From contig NZ_VNHM01000005.1 of the NCBI RefSeq assembly GCF_008124625.1, positions 62,001 to 126,000 of the forward strand: a DNA stretch of 64,000 bases. The letters run 5' to 3'. Positions 36,154 to 44,350 of this stretch are shown one piece after another. Source of the DNA: Desulfallas thermosapovorans DSM 6562. Its GTDB lineage: Bacteria; Bacillota; Desulfotomaculia; Desulfotomaculales; Desulfallaceae. Below the pieces are notes generated by a model that had not been told where the DNA came from, did not search any database, and saw only the letters and a list, made by a program, of their open reading frames with translations. How positions within the stretch are numbered: position 1 is the first letter of the stretch; each line of letters begins with the position of its first letter. Position numbers and translations under genes: made by a program.

Positions 36154-36523
36154 TTTAAAAACCTCTCTTTCATAACACTTAAATGTCAGGATACCAGGGA
36201 TACATCGAGCTGGTAGACAAGTTCCCGAAAGGCTCTGGCTCCAATTTCTCGGGTGCAATATACAATCATAGTATATTTCCTGCACATTCATATTATTTCC
36301 TGCCGGCAACCGCGCGAATTGGAACAATACAAATTCAAAGCCCTAAAAAAAACAGGAACCTCTCGGTTCCGACGATAAAATCACCAGTAATTTTATTATA
36401 ATGCATTATAATTCCCCTATTCTCCTACTGGTATTATGGTATGACCATAACAAAGCATCAAAATTACCTTGAATGCAAAATCTTTACCTGCTTGCTACTG
36501 ATTTATGCATGACAATGTAACAC
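36154..36523. other. Intergenic region with GntR terminator and short ORF
   Basis: It holds the terminator of the GntR gene (36344-36370) and a 27-codon minus-strand frame (36186-36269) beginning MIVYCTREIGARAF; no homologue recognised. Confidence 0.45.
36344..36370 (-). terminator. Rho-independent terminator after the GntR gene
   Basis: Minus strand GGAACC-GAGA-GGTTCC followed by TGTTTTTTTT. Confidence 0.85.
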
Positions 36524-37228
36524 TCAAATGTTGTTAAACAGGTACTCTTCGGCCTTGGACAAGTGCTCAAACATTGCCCTACGGGCTCCTTCGGGATCCT
36601 TGTTTTTAATGGCATCGTATATAGCTTGATGTTCTTTAATGATTCTCGGCGGGTTATCGGGATTTTGATACAGTACGTGCAATGTTGCGGATAAAACACG
36701 GCTCATAACATCACCGACGGTATTCATCAGTTTCAGCAGAAATGAATTATGAGAAGCCTCGGCAATGGTAAAATGAAACTGCAAGTCTGCCTCACCGCCC
36801 AAATTACCCTGTTCCACATCGTTCTTTAACCTTTGCAAAGACATATTAATGGTCTCTAATTGTTCAGGACTGCGACGCTGCGCAGCTAAACCTGCGGCTT
36901 CCACTTCCAGAATTCTACGCAGTTCCATGAATTCCCGAACGTTCTCACGGTCTGCGGGTAGCACCGGTGAGAAAGAATTCAGCAATATCTCAACATGTTG
37001 TTCACTGATATAAGTTCCTTCACCCGGTTTGATTTTAATTATGCCCATAGCTTCCATCACCCGGAAAGCTTCCCGAACAGCGGAGCGGCCCACCTGAAAT
37101 TTTTCGGCCAAGTCCCTTTCGGACATCAGCCTGTCGCCGGGTTGCAGAGCGCCACTGTTAATCATGGCCTTAACCTGATCGATAATTTCCTCGTATATTT
37201 TTTTAGTTTTGATTGGTTTGAATTCCAT
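36524..37228 (-). CDS. FadR-subfamily GntR transcriptional regulator
   Basis: 234 aa. N-terminal winged helix (about 8-75: YEEIIDQVKAMINSGALQPGDRLMSERDLAEKFQVGRSAVREAF) and C-terminal all-helical FCD domain (about 95-225) with metal/effector histidines in FHFTIAEASHN and EHQAIYDAI. FadR/LldR-type members control carboxylate or fatty-acid genes; no target is adjacent. ATG with GGAGGG 6 bases upstream; single-gene transcript with its own terminator. Confidence 0.93.
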   Translation of the reverse strand: MEFKPIKTKKIYEEIIDQVKAMINSGALQPGDRLMSERDLAEKFQVGRSAVREAFRVMEAMGIIKIKPGEGTYISEQHVEILLNSFSPVLPADRENVREFMELRRILEVEAAGLAAQRRSPEQLETINMSLQRLKNDVEQGNLGGEADLQFHFTIAEASHNSFLLKLMNTVGDVMSRVLSATLHVLYQNPDNPPRIIKEHQAIYDAIKNKDPEGARRAMFEHLSKAEEYLFNNI

Positions 37229-37509
37229 TTGTGTCCCTCCGTACTTACAGCAAACATACTTTAATAATTATAGCATATTTAACTCGTACGGTGGACTTAG
37301 GCCTATTTTTGTACTGATTATAGTTTTTCTTTAACCCTAATCTTAACAATTGCTGTGCTGCTGGTCATATCATTAAATTAAAGCCTTAATTTTTTCCTAT
37401 TTCAATAGCAGCGTTCCCAATCACCTGCATTGTATAAATATCACCCCAAAAAAGACTTTCTGAACCGGTGGAAACCCGGCCGTAAAAGTCCGTGCAGTGA
37501 CCCATAAAG

Positions 37510-37632
37510 ATGTGGAAAGATGAAGTATACGGGAAGCAGCTATACATCGATCTTGCAAAGAATGCCTCACATAGAAATGTATTTGATTTCCGTGGAAGAA
37601 TAGGCTTGAGTTTTTCGCACGTTTACTTCTAA
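37510..37632 (+). CDS. Possible 40-aa ORF in a terminated intergenic transcript
   Basis: Frame beginning MWKDEVYGKQLYIDLAKN and ending SHVYF, with no ribosome site. It is followed five bases later by a strong plus-strand terminator and preceded by a GC-rich stem region (37451-37490). Composition is protein-like but no family is recognised. It may be part of a non-coding RNA or a gene remnant. Confidence 0.25.
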   Translation: MWKDEVYGKQLYIDLAKNASHRNVFDFRGRIGLSFSHVYF

Positions 37633-37636
37633 TTTT

Positions 37637-37690
37637 GACAGGTTTCGGAATGGTGCCAAACCATTCCGAAACCTGTCTTTGTCTTATTCT
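37637..37690 (+). terminator. Strong Rho-independent terminator in gene-free DNA
   Basis: A 17-bp perfect stem beginning GACAGGTTTCGG, seven-base loop, then TTTGTCTTATTCTTTT. No annotated plus-strand gene precedes it, so an unannotated transcript probably ends here. Confidence 0.8.
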
Positions 37691-37732
37691 TTTCCCGGTT
37701 TCTTTCTTCTGAAACTTTCTCCCATACTATAA

Positions 37733-38368
37733 CTATGGCACTATCCGGCTAAAACCATGCAGGCGTGACCCCCAGTATCCACCGTAAACGGAAGCGGTTT
37801 GCACACCCTGGCTGGAAGTGGCGCTGATAAATTTACCGTCTCCCAGGTAGATACCGATATGATTAATGACACCGCTGCTGAAAGCCACTAAGTCACCTGG
37901 CCTTGCTTCCTGTTTAGATACCCTGGTCCCTCTGTGGAATTGTTCCGCCGCAGTACGGGGTAGATCAATACCCATGTGTTTGAAAACATACTTGACATAA
38001 CCGGAACAATCAAAACCGGCAGGTGTTTGTCCACCATAAACATAAGGCACCCCGGTGAATGATTTTGCATAGCCCAGCAACATGTCGGTACGGCTTGTTC
38101 CCCGGGATACAGTCACCGCTGGAGTTTGGCTTGCAGAGGCATCGGCTGATATGAACAATCGTTGTCCGGGAAATATTAAAGTTGTATATACCGCATTTAA
38201 TTGTTGAATTTGCTGTACTGAAACACCATACTGCCTCGATATTTTCCACAATGTATCACCGGGTTGCACGGTATAATAAGTATCGGCATAAGCCGGTGTA
38301 GCCAGTCCCAACAAGATAGTACCAAAGGCTAAAGCTAAAAGATGTTTCCAAAGTTTTGTCATGTCCAT
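37733..38368 (-). CDS. Secreted LysM-NlpC/P60 peptidoglycan hydrolase
   Basis: 211 aa. Signal peptide (residues 1-28, ending ATPAYA), one LysM domain (about 31-75: YYTVQPGDTLWKISRQYGVS), linker, then NlpC/P60 domain (about 92-210) with catalytic Cys in GFDCSGYV, His in INHIGIYLG and a third polar residue downstream. Cleaves gamma-D-Glu-diaminopimelate bonds in cell-wall peptides in known relatives. Preceded by a c-di-AMP riboswitch, a known regulator of such hydrolases and osmotic genes. Extracellular. Confidence 0.94.
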   Translation of the reverse strand: MDMTKLWKHLLALAFGTILLGLATPAYADTYYTVQPGDTLWKISRQYGVSVQQIQQLNAVYTTLIFPGQRLFISADASASQTPAVTVSRGTSRTDMLLGYAKSFTGVPYVYGGQTPAGFDCSGYVKYVFKHMGIDLPRTAAEQFHRGTRVSKQEARPGDLVAFSSGVINHIGIYLGDGKFISATSSQGVQTASVYGGYWGSRLHGFSRIVP

Positions 38369-38379
38369 GCTCGCTTTCT

Positions 38380-38488
38380 ACACCTACGGGGTTAGCTGGC
38401 GGGTTAGGACCGAAAGGTAGCCCCTTGCTTGTTAGCAATTCACCCCGAGAAATGGTTCCCCCGCTTCCGCAATGCAGGAATTCGGCGT
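38380..38488 (-). promoter_or_regulatory. c-di-AMP riboswitch (ydaO/yuaA type)
   Basis: Minus strand has the ordered conserved blocks CGCCGAATTCC, GCGGAAGCGGGGGAACC, GGGGTGAATT, GGGGCTACC, TCGGTCCTAACCCG and CAGCTAACCCCGTAGGTG. It ends about 12 bp before the LysM-NlpC start, suggesting control of translation initiation or a nearby terminator. Confidence 0.92.
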
Positions 38489-38639
38489 TTAATTTTATGA
38501 TGGTTCATTATTTAATTATTTAGCTGACCACCCCCCATTAATATGGCTATAATGTCAAAATTTACATCCTTGCTATTCTTATGTACGCAGGATAGGTCAA
38601 ATTTTGGAGGGTATTGTCGATAATAATATGCAAAAAAAC

Positions 38640-38670
38640 TGCCGGTCAAACCCTTTAGGAGTGCCGGCAA
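38640..38670 (-). terminator. Terminator-like hairpin
   Basis: Minus strand TGCCGG / CCGGCA with an 18-base loop followed by GTTTTTTTGC. It faces away from the DUF3231 gene; no gene upstream on that strand is evident. Confidence 0.45.
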
Positions 38671-38819
38671 AAATATTGTTTTACGTTTATATCAATTGCA
38701 TAAAATAGACGGCATGTGAAAAATTATTCCAAAACCCTTATAAACAACAGTCTAAAGTATATTGAATAATGATTAGCGGCCGGGTGGAAACTAAAAGAAA
38801 AGTTATGAGAGGGGAAAAC

Positions 38820-39803
38820 GTGTTGATTTCTACATTATTGAGTAAAATTAACAAAAACAGTCACTACGAAATCGGATTGTCCGAAGTACACTACCTTTGG
38901 CATATTATTAAAGCAAAGTATGATTTCCTTCATTTCAGCGATATATGGGCCAACCAGGTTCATGATAAAGACTTGCTTGCCATTATAAAGATTTACGGTG
39001 CAGAAATTCGCAGTGATATCAAGACTTGGGAAAAATACCTGCACGTTTTTGGTGTGCGCGGACCAGACGGCTATACTCCAGTCGCACATACAATATCCAA
39101 CCCTCAGTTGGTTCGAGACCAGCTCGTTGCCACATTGCTATTTAGTTTTTCCCAGGAACATATTAACATGCTTATCAAGTCCTTTCGTAACTCGACCACA
39201 AATGATGGTATAAAAAATCTTTTCAAAGATGGTGCTAAAAAGGCGGTTAAACGGTTTAGCCTCATTGCCAAGTACATTAAAACCAAAGGCTGGATCGCCA
39301 AACAGCCTATGTACCAAAACCAACCTACGGACAGTAATGAAGAGCTATGCGCGGGAGAAGCCCTACATTTGTGGGACCATTTGAGTTACCGAAACGATAA
39401 TATTGAAATGACGCAGACATTCATATCCTTTGTCAAAGACAGTGACTTTAGGCTGTTACTTGAAAGAGGTTTACAGTCTCTTGTAAAACAGGCAAGAAGT
39501 CTTGAAAAGGAACTTATCCAGCTCAAGATCCCCCTACCGGACAGACCCCCCAATGTGAAACCACCGGTAGCTGCAAAAGACCTGATTGATGATGATAACA
39601 TTTTTAGGTGGGTTTACCAGGGAATCCAGGGTGCACTATCAATACATACCCTATCTCTCGTTGAGTGTATTCACAATGATAGGATCAGGGATTTGTTTAG
39701 TGAATTGCTCTTCAGTGAATTAGATATGCTGTCATCAATAACCAAATATGGCAAATTGAAAGGTTGGCTGAACCCGAGTCTCCGTTACGGAATGTTGAGA
39801 TAA
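38820..39803 (+). CDS. DUF3231 family protein
   Basis: 327 aa made of two copies of a helical, ferritin-like DUF3231 unit (about 5-160 and 185-320; matching segments GLSEVHYLWHIIKAKYDFLHF and AGEALHLWDHLSYRND). The family is common in spore formers and is often considered spore-associated, without known activity. Start at GTG 38820 or TTG 38823 behind AGAGGGG; the upstream in-frame ATGs have no ribosome site. Codon use and AT content are higher than in neighbouring metabolic genes. Confidence 0.82.
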   Translation: MLISTLLSKINKNSHYEIGLSEVHYLWHIIKAKYDFLHFSDIWANQVHDKDLLAIIKIYGAEIRSDIKTWEKYLHVFGVRGPDGYTPVAHTISNPQLVRDQLVATLLFSFSQEHINMLIKSFRNSTTNDGIKNLFKDGAKKAVKRFSLIAKYIKTKGWIAKQPMYQNQPTDSNEELCAGEALHLWDHLSYRNDNIEMTQTFISFVKDSDFRLLLERGLQSLVKQARSLEKELIQLKIPLPDRPPNVKPPVAAKDLIDDDNIFRWVYQGIQGALSIHTLSLVECIHNDRIRDLFSELLFSELDMLSSITKYGKLKGWLNPSLRYGMLR

Positions 39804-39922
39804 CTACATTAACCGTCTTGGCCGGTTAAAATATTTATTTCAAACCGGTTAAGAGACAAACATGAATGACTTCGGTTATTTTGGGCAAATTATCTGCAAA
39901 GTCATGTTGGGGGTTAGTTTAC

Positions 39923-40135
39923 TTGGTGAAATATTTTAAAGAATATAACTTTTATGACCCTTTATTGACAGAAGCGCTAATTAATTTACAAGTCGCTAAA
40001 AACCAATTTGACAATGCCAGCACTCCAGATATGGTTGATATAGCTATCTATGAATTATCAGCCGCGGAATTGCATCTAAAAGCTGTACTAAAAAAAGTAC
40101 GTAATGACAGCGTAAATAAATTTGACATTGAATGA
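39923..40135 (+). CDS. DUF2508-like small protein
   Basis: 70-aa soluble helical protein. The segment FDNASTPDMVDIAIYELSAAELHL resembles the DUF2508 signature of Firmicutes (found near recombination and sigma-factor genes). TTG at 39923 with GGGGG 9 bases upstream is preferred; the longer frame to 39866 has no ribosome site. It lies before tRNA-Pro and sigK. No function known. Confidence 0.65.
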   Translation: MVKYFKEYNFYDPLLTEALINLQVAKNQFDNASTPDMVDIAIYELSAAELHLKAVLKKVRNDSVNKFDIE

Positions 40136-40212
40136 AATTTTTAAAAGGCGTTGTTTAAATATTAAAATTATTGCCACTATTATAATCGAATTTTTCAACC
40201 GCGGCCTAAAAT

Positions 40213-40258
40213 TTTAAACCCGTGAGCCCTTGATATTAAAGGCTTCACGGGTTTTTAA
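40213..40258. terminator. Terminator between the DUF2508-like gene and tRNA-Pro
   Basis: AACCCGTGAGCC pairs with GGCTTCACGGGTT (one bulge), followed by TTTTTAAAA; on the other strand it is followed by T-rich DNA and would end the tRNA transcript. Confidence 0.8.
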
Positions 40259-40265
40259 AAAACAC

Positions 40266-40343
40266 TGGTCGGAGCGACACGACTTGAACGTGCGGCCTCT
40301 ACCACCCCAAGGTAGCGCTCTAGCCAAACTGAGCTACGCCCCG
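40266..40343 (-). tRNA. tRNA-Pro (GGG anticodon)
   Basis: Minus-strand cloverleaf: acceptor CGGGGCG/CGCTCCG (one G-U pair), D stem GCTC/GAGC, anticodon stem CTACC/GGTAG with loop TTGGGGT (anticodon GGG), TTCAAGTC T-loop, and an encoded CCA end. Reads CCC and CCU. Confidence 0.96.
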
Positions 40344-40512
40344 CCGACATCTTTTGTTCGGTTGCAATAGCTATTATATATTCAGACCTAATAAAAGTCA
40401 AGGATATTTTATCTGCCTAATCATGGTTATTCAACAAATTTTAAAATGTACAGGCACACTTATAGTGTGTCTATCATAAAATATATAACCTATTGCATAA
40501 AAGGGGGAATGT

Positions 40513-41214
40513 GTGTTGCCCGGATTCTGGACCCTAGCGGTTGCGTCATTAATCCAAGGGGTAATGCTGCTTATCTCGTATGTGGCCCAAAATAGTTTTC
40601 CCAAGCCGCTGACGGAGGAAGAGGAACAGCTTTACCTGGAGAAGTTGGCGCAGGGGGATGAACAGGCTAAAGAAGTGTTAATTGAGCGTAACCTCAGATT
40701 GGTGGCTCACATAATGAAAAAGTTTGAGAACAGCGGTGACGATTTTGATGACTTGATTTCCATCGGCACCATCGGCTTAATTAAAGCAGTAAACACCTTT
40801 AACGGTGAAAAATCCTCACGTTTGGCCACCTACGCTTCCAGGTGCATTGAAAATGAGATATTAATGTATATGCGTTCTAAAAAGAAAAAACGATCGGAAA
40901 TGTCCTTGTATGAACCAATCGGTACTGATAAAGAAGGAAACGAGATCCACTTTATGGATATCCTTAGCACTGATGCTGAAGCAGTGGCCGAAATGGTTTC
41001 TCGCACACTGGACAAAGAACGGTTATGGAAAAAGCTTAAAAAACTTCCCCCCCAGGAGAGAAATGTGCTGGTATTGCGTTTCGGCTTACGTGGTAAAGGT
41101 CGAAAAACACAAAAGGAAATCGCTAAGAAACTGGGTATATCCCGTTCCTACGTTAGTAGAATAGAAAAGAGGGCCATTGATCGCTTATCGGAACAGTTCC
41201 TGGCCGAGGCTTAA
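40513..41214 (+). CDS. sigK: Sporulation sigma factor pro-sigma-K
   Basis: 233-aa late mother-cell sigma factor. The N-terminus is a hydrophobic pro-sequence (WTLAVASLIQGVMLLISYV) removed by SpoIVFB in relatives. Region 2 is at about 60-130 (NLRLVAHIMKKFENSGDDFDDLISIGTIGLIKAVNTF) and region 4 at about 175-230 with the HTH KEIAKKLGISRSYVSRIEKRA. The gene is uninterrupted, so no skin-type element is present. GTG start (or TTG one codon on) behind GGGGG. Confidence 0.95.
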   Translation: MLPGFWTLAVASLIQGVMLLISYVAQNSFPKPLTEEEEQLYLEKLAQGDEQAKEVLIERNLRLVAHIMKKFENSGDDFDDLISIGTIGLIKAVNTFNGEKSSRLATYASRCIENEILMYMRSKKKKRSEMSLYEPIGTDKEGNEIHFMDILSTDAEAVAEMVSRTLDKERLWKKLKKLPPQERNVLVLRFGLRGKGRKTQKEIAKKLGISRSYVSRIEKRAIDRLSEQFLAEA

Positions 41215-41381
41215 GTAATAATTGGCTGTCTAAATAATTTAACAAAGGTTACTGTCTGACTATTTTTACTCATCATACATGTCGACAAAACAAGGAAAAG
41301 TCGCTGCAATAAGTGGCGGCTTTAATTTATTAAAACACAAGATAATTTGCAAATAGCTAAAAGAGTCTTATAGTTGAAAGA

Positions 41382-41975
41382 TCACTTCATTTTAATAAAA
41401 GGAATAAGCATGGGAACCCGTTTCTTATAGTCTATATATGCAATACCTAATTCGGCTATTAGCTTTTTTTCTTCCAGGAGACATCCAGTAATTATATAAA
41501 TGCTTAATACAATATTTGTTATTATATCTGCCATAGTGGCATTTAAGCTCCAAATAAAAATTAATACGCCAAAATACATTGGGTGTCTTACAAACCTATA
41601 TGGTCCGGTTTCAATGAGGGTAGATGGTTCCTTATAATTGGCTCCTTTAGACATAACCTGCCTTATGCCTAAAAACTCGAGAAAATCAAATTGCCTAAAT
41701 GACCAAACAAAGATTATTAAAGAAAGGGCTAGTAAAGCATATTGAAGTATATTCCATGGTGGGCTAAAACGGATAACATACGTACTATCTAACATTTTAG
41801 AATAAAATAAGATAGGGAAAAAAGAAGCCAAAGCCAGCACATTAAAAATAAGACGATAGTAACGATACCTATTTCCTAATTTATTTTTTGTCCAATCAGT
41901 AAACCTATGGGATATCATGATGCTGTGTATGGTTGCCCAGGCGACCCATAGCACAGCTAAAGGCAAGTATTTCAA
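41382..41975 (-). CDS. Isoprenylcysteine methyltransferase-like membrane protein
   Basis: 197-aa integral membrane protein with about five helices, of the ICMT/PEMT/NnrU-like group. The C-terminal family motif is clear: TGPYRFVRHPMYFGVL near residue 125 and LLEEKKLIAELG...YKKRVP near 170-190. Expected to transfer a methyl group from SAM to a membrane substrate, not known here. The DNA is noticeably more AT-rich than its neighbours, consistent with acquisition. Confidence 0.8.
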   Translation of the reverse strand: MKYLPLAVLWVAWATIHSIMISHRFTDWTKNKLGNRYRYYRLIFNVLALASFFPILFYSKMLDSTYVIRFSPPWNILQYALLALSLIIFVWSFRQFDFLEFLGIRQVMSKGANYKEPSTLIETGPYRFVRHPMYFGVLIFIWSLNATMADIITNIVLSIYIITGCLLEEKKLIAELGIAYIDYKKRVPMLIPFIKMK

Positions 41976-42009
41976 AGCACTTACCCCCTTTAGGCATTGT
42001 CTTTACGGA

Positions 42010-42154
42010 GCCGTTTTCCGGTGTTTACTTAACCAAGTATGAATAGTATTAGCCGACATTTCATGCTTGCGGGCTACCATGGCAACGTTACCTGTTTTCC
42101 GGCACTATTTTATAATTATTCCTTGAATTCATCGCTGTATTGCTTTCTTTTCAT
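42010..42154 (-). pseudogene. Remnant of IS3-family transposase OrfA
   Basis: Minus strand begins MKRKQYSDEFKE, then after a frameshift and stop continues in another frame as TGNVAMVARKHEMSANTIHTW ending at KHRKT. This is the helix-turn-helix N-terminus of an IS3-type OrfA. At least one indel and in-frame stops; no OrfB or terminal repeats were seen nearby. Confidence 0.82.
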
Positions 42155-42554
42155 GAAAACCTACCCCCTATCACTATGTTAACATGATTTACCATGAGGT
42201 GGTATTTTGCGTGGTGATGTGATTTTCTATGTCATTCTTCCATCCACTCTTCCAATAGCTTAGCACCTTTTACCCATGGAGAAAATATTTAGCTATCATT
42301 TTACCATCTTTTTTAATATTTCATTGTGCAAAATTGTATTTGACGCAACGCGATGACTTTATCAAGTCTTGATATCCCCTGCTAGCTGTGGCAATACTGA
42401 TTTTCCTTCGGGAAACAGAAAGAACGGTGGTGCAGTAGCCAGACGATCAGTAACCATGTCGAAGTACCTATGGTTGTTTATCCTAATGTCCCTTATCTTA
42501 ATACGCACCAGGGTTCATCAATGCGATTATGGTCCTTTTTAAGCCTTGCTAAAA
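42155..42554. other. Gene-free region between the IS remnant and the pheA promoter
   Basis: About 400 bp with no convincing ORF or structured RNA; likely decayed accessory DNA. Confidence 0.5.
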
Positions 42555-42582
42555 TTGCACTGCGGTGATATATTATTATACA
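42555..42582 (+). promoter_or_regulatory. Putative promoter of the T-box leader
   Basis: TTGCAC (42555-42560), 16 bases, TATACA (42577-42582), about 25 bp before T-box stem I. Confidence 0.55.
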
Positions 42583-42602
42583 ACATCAAGATTGTATAAA
42601 TT

Positions 42603-42882
42603 CTATGAGGGAGAAAAGTAGGCTGGAAACAGGCCCCCAGGGAGGGAACGTCATCGACTGGAAGCGTTCCCGGGTTATGACCAACTGAAGTTCTCTCCGG
42701 AGAAGCCAGCTGAAACCAATTAGGTAAGTAGGCCAGGACGTATTCCTCCCACGTTACAGGGCAGGGGGTATCGGATTTTATTCCTGTACCTGGCCAAGTG
42801 GATCTATTTTTTAGTTTCAGATCAACTAGGGTGGTAACGCGGTGGTAATGCCTCTCGTCCCTTGGGATGAGAGGCATTTTTG
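42603..42882 (+). promoter_or_regulatory. T-box leader 1 (probable Phe specifier)
   Basis: Full T-box: stem I begins GGGAGAAAAGTA (42609-42620) and closes at TCTCC (42694-42698). The T-box sequence AGGGTGGTAACGCGG is at 42828-42842. A terminator GCCTCTC/GAGAGGC with ATTTTTG is at 42850-42882. The specifier loop reads GAAG-TTC before TCTCC, giving TTC (Phe) at 42691-42693. Confidence 0.85.
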
Positions 42883-42894
42883 ATACTTTAGCAA

Positions 42895-43117
42895 ATTATG
42901 CTTGCCATATTTATGGCAAACGCTAAGGACTAAAGTACTGAAAAGCGCGCAGGGGAAACCGAATGTGCGCACTTTTCTTGTAAATACCGTGACAGTATAA
43001 ATTCCCGTACCCTTGATAAGGGGGCCTGCTGTTGGTGGGTCAACCAGGGTGGTACCGCGGAAGCAGCCCGTCGCTTTCGTCCCTGCAGGGATGTGCGACG
43101 GGCTTTTTATATTTTAT
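42895..43117 (+). promoter_or_regulatory. T-box-type element 2 with terminator
   Basis: A second T-box sequence AGGGTGGTACCGCGG (43046-43060) precedes a terminator GCCCGTCG/CGACGGGC (43066-43103) and TTTTTATATTTT. The upstream 150 bases do not show the usual stem I with AGTA/GAA; instead TACTTTAG/CTAAAGTA and TTGCCAT/ATGGCAA stems are seen. Confidence 0.7.
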
Positions 43118-43170
43118 ACTTTTCAGGGTTAACCCGCTGCAATAGGGAAAAAACCACAGGAGGAATTATC

Positions 43171-44163
43171 ATGCGAACTTTGGGTTATTTGGGACCGCCG
43201 GGCACCTTTTCACATACAGCTGCATTAAACTACTCCGATATACACGGTTATACCCCCGTATGTTGCGTAAACCTGAGGTCGATTGTTCAAAAGGTCGCAT
43301 CGGGGGCTTTGGCCTGCGGAATTGTGCCGGTGGAAAATTCCCTGGGCGGTTCGGTGGGAGAAACACTGGATCTGTTAACCGTTGCCGAGGGAATATACGT
43401 AACCGCTGAATTAAAACTGCCGGTAAAGCAACACTTGCTGGCCCGTCCAGGGGTAGCCTTGGCGGATATAGAAAAAGTATATTCGCATCCCCAGGCCCTG
43501 GCCCAGTGTCGCAGTTTTCTGGAACAACGACTGCCCGGAAGGCCCGTAGTGGAAGCAACCAGCACTGCAGCAGCAGCTCTAAAGGTTACCGAAGCTAATG
43601 ATGTGGCGCTGGCAGCGGTGGGCTCTAGCAGCGCAGCCTTCACCTACGGCCTGCAAATATTGCATGCTGATATACAGGATAAAGCAGATAACGCAACCAG
43701 GTTTTTCGTACTGGGGAGAGAGGAACCAATATTCACCGGACCGGCTAAAACATCTCTGATACTGGCTCTGCGGGATTGTCCCGGTGCACTGTACCGTATT
43801 TTAAGGCCGCTGGCGCAATTGGATATAAACCTGACGCGTATAGAATCAAGACCATCAGGTGGTAAACTGGGTGATTATATATTTTTTATCGATTTTATTG
43901 GGCGTACCGATTGCCCGAAAGTACGTTATGCCATTAAGGAGTTGCAAAAAAATACTTTATGGCTAAAACTGCTGGGTTGTTACCCTGACGTTACCGGAGG
44001 GATACGGCACAGGTCCGGGGGAAAAGCGCGGTTGACTGGTTTACCTGGCCTGCGTGCAGAAATTGATTCGGTGGACACTGCTATATTGCAGCTGTTGGCT
44101 AAACGAAAAAAACTGGTTGAACAGGTGGCCGCATTTAAAAATAATATAAATTGCAGGAAATAA
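43171..44163 (+). CDS. pheA: Prephenate dehydratase with truncated C-terminal chorismate mutase segment
   Basis: 330-aa enzyme turning prephenate to phenylpyruvate. Periplasmic-binding-like catalytic lobes at about 1-180 (YLGPPGTFSHTAAL; VPVENSLGGSVGETLDLL; the TRFFVLG end, with the TRF catalytic motif) and an ACT domain at about 195-270 (ESRPSGGKLGDYIFFIDF). The last 45 residues (LRAEIDSVDTAILQLLAKRKKLVEQVA) match helix 1 of an AroQ chorismate mutase, but the domain ends there. ATG follows ACAGGAGG. Controlled by the two T-box elements upstream. Confidence 0.93.
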   Translation: MRTLGYLGPPGTFSHTAALNYSDIHGYTPVCCVNLRSIVQKVASGALACGIVPVENSLGGSVGETLDLLTVAEGIYVTAELKLPVKQHLLARPGVALADIEKVYSHPQALAQCRSFLEQRLPGRPVVEATSTAAAALKVTEANDVALAAVGSSSAAFTYGLQILHADIQDKADNATRFFVLGREEPIFTGPAKTSLILALRDCPGALYRILRPLAQLDINLTRIESRPSGGKLGDYIFFIDFIGRTDCPKVRYAIKELQKNTLWLKLLGCYPDVTGGIRHRSGGKARLTGLPGLRAEIDSVDTAILQLLAKRKKLVEQVAAFKNNINCRK

Positions 44164-44307
44164 CAATTATCGTCGCAGATTAAAAAATAATGTTTGTAGA
44201 TTCGATTACTATATTTTCACATTTAAGCGGAGGAATTATATGTTTACTTCAACAAATTAACGTTTATACAAAAGTTAATGTGTCAAACACTTAAGTGCTG
44301 GATAATA

Positions 44308-44342
44308 TATAAGCCCCCTGGTCTAAAACCAGGAGGCTTACT
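44308..44342. terminator. Hairpin between pheA and the 5S gene
   Basis: AAGCCCCCTGGT and ACCAGGAGGCTT form a stem with a five-base loop. T-tracts are weak on both sides; it may end pheA or the 5S transcript. Confidence 0.5.
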
Positions 44343-44350
44343 AAAATAAA

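Noticed and set aside
38769-38819. Upstream ATG starts for the DUF3231 protein
   Set aside because: No ribosome site; GTG/TTG at 38820-38823 follows AGAGGGG.
40513-41214. Search for a skin-type interruption in sigK
   Set aside because: The reading frame is continuous with all sigma regions present.
42539-42877. Minus-strand 112-codon frame
   Set aside because: It is antisense to a clear T-box leader, which explains the conserved sequence.
44238-44258. Six-codon ORF (MFTSTN) with a perfect GGAGGA site after pheA
   Set aside because: Too short to support as a gene; could be the relic of a deleted downstream gene.
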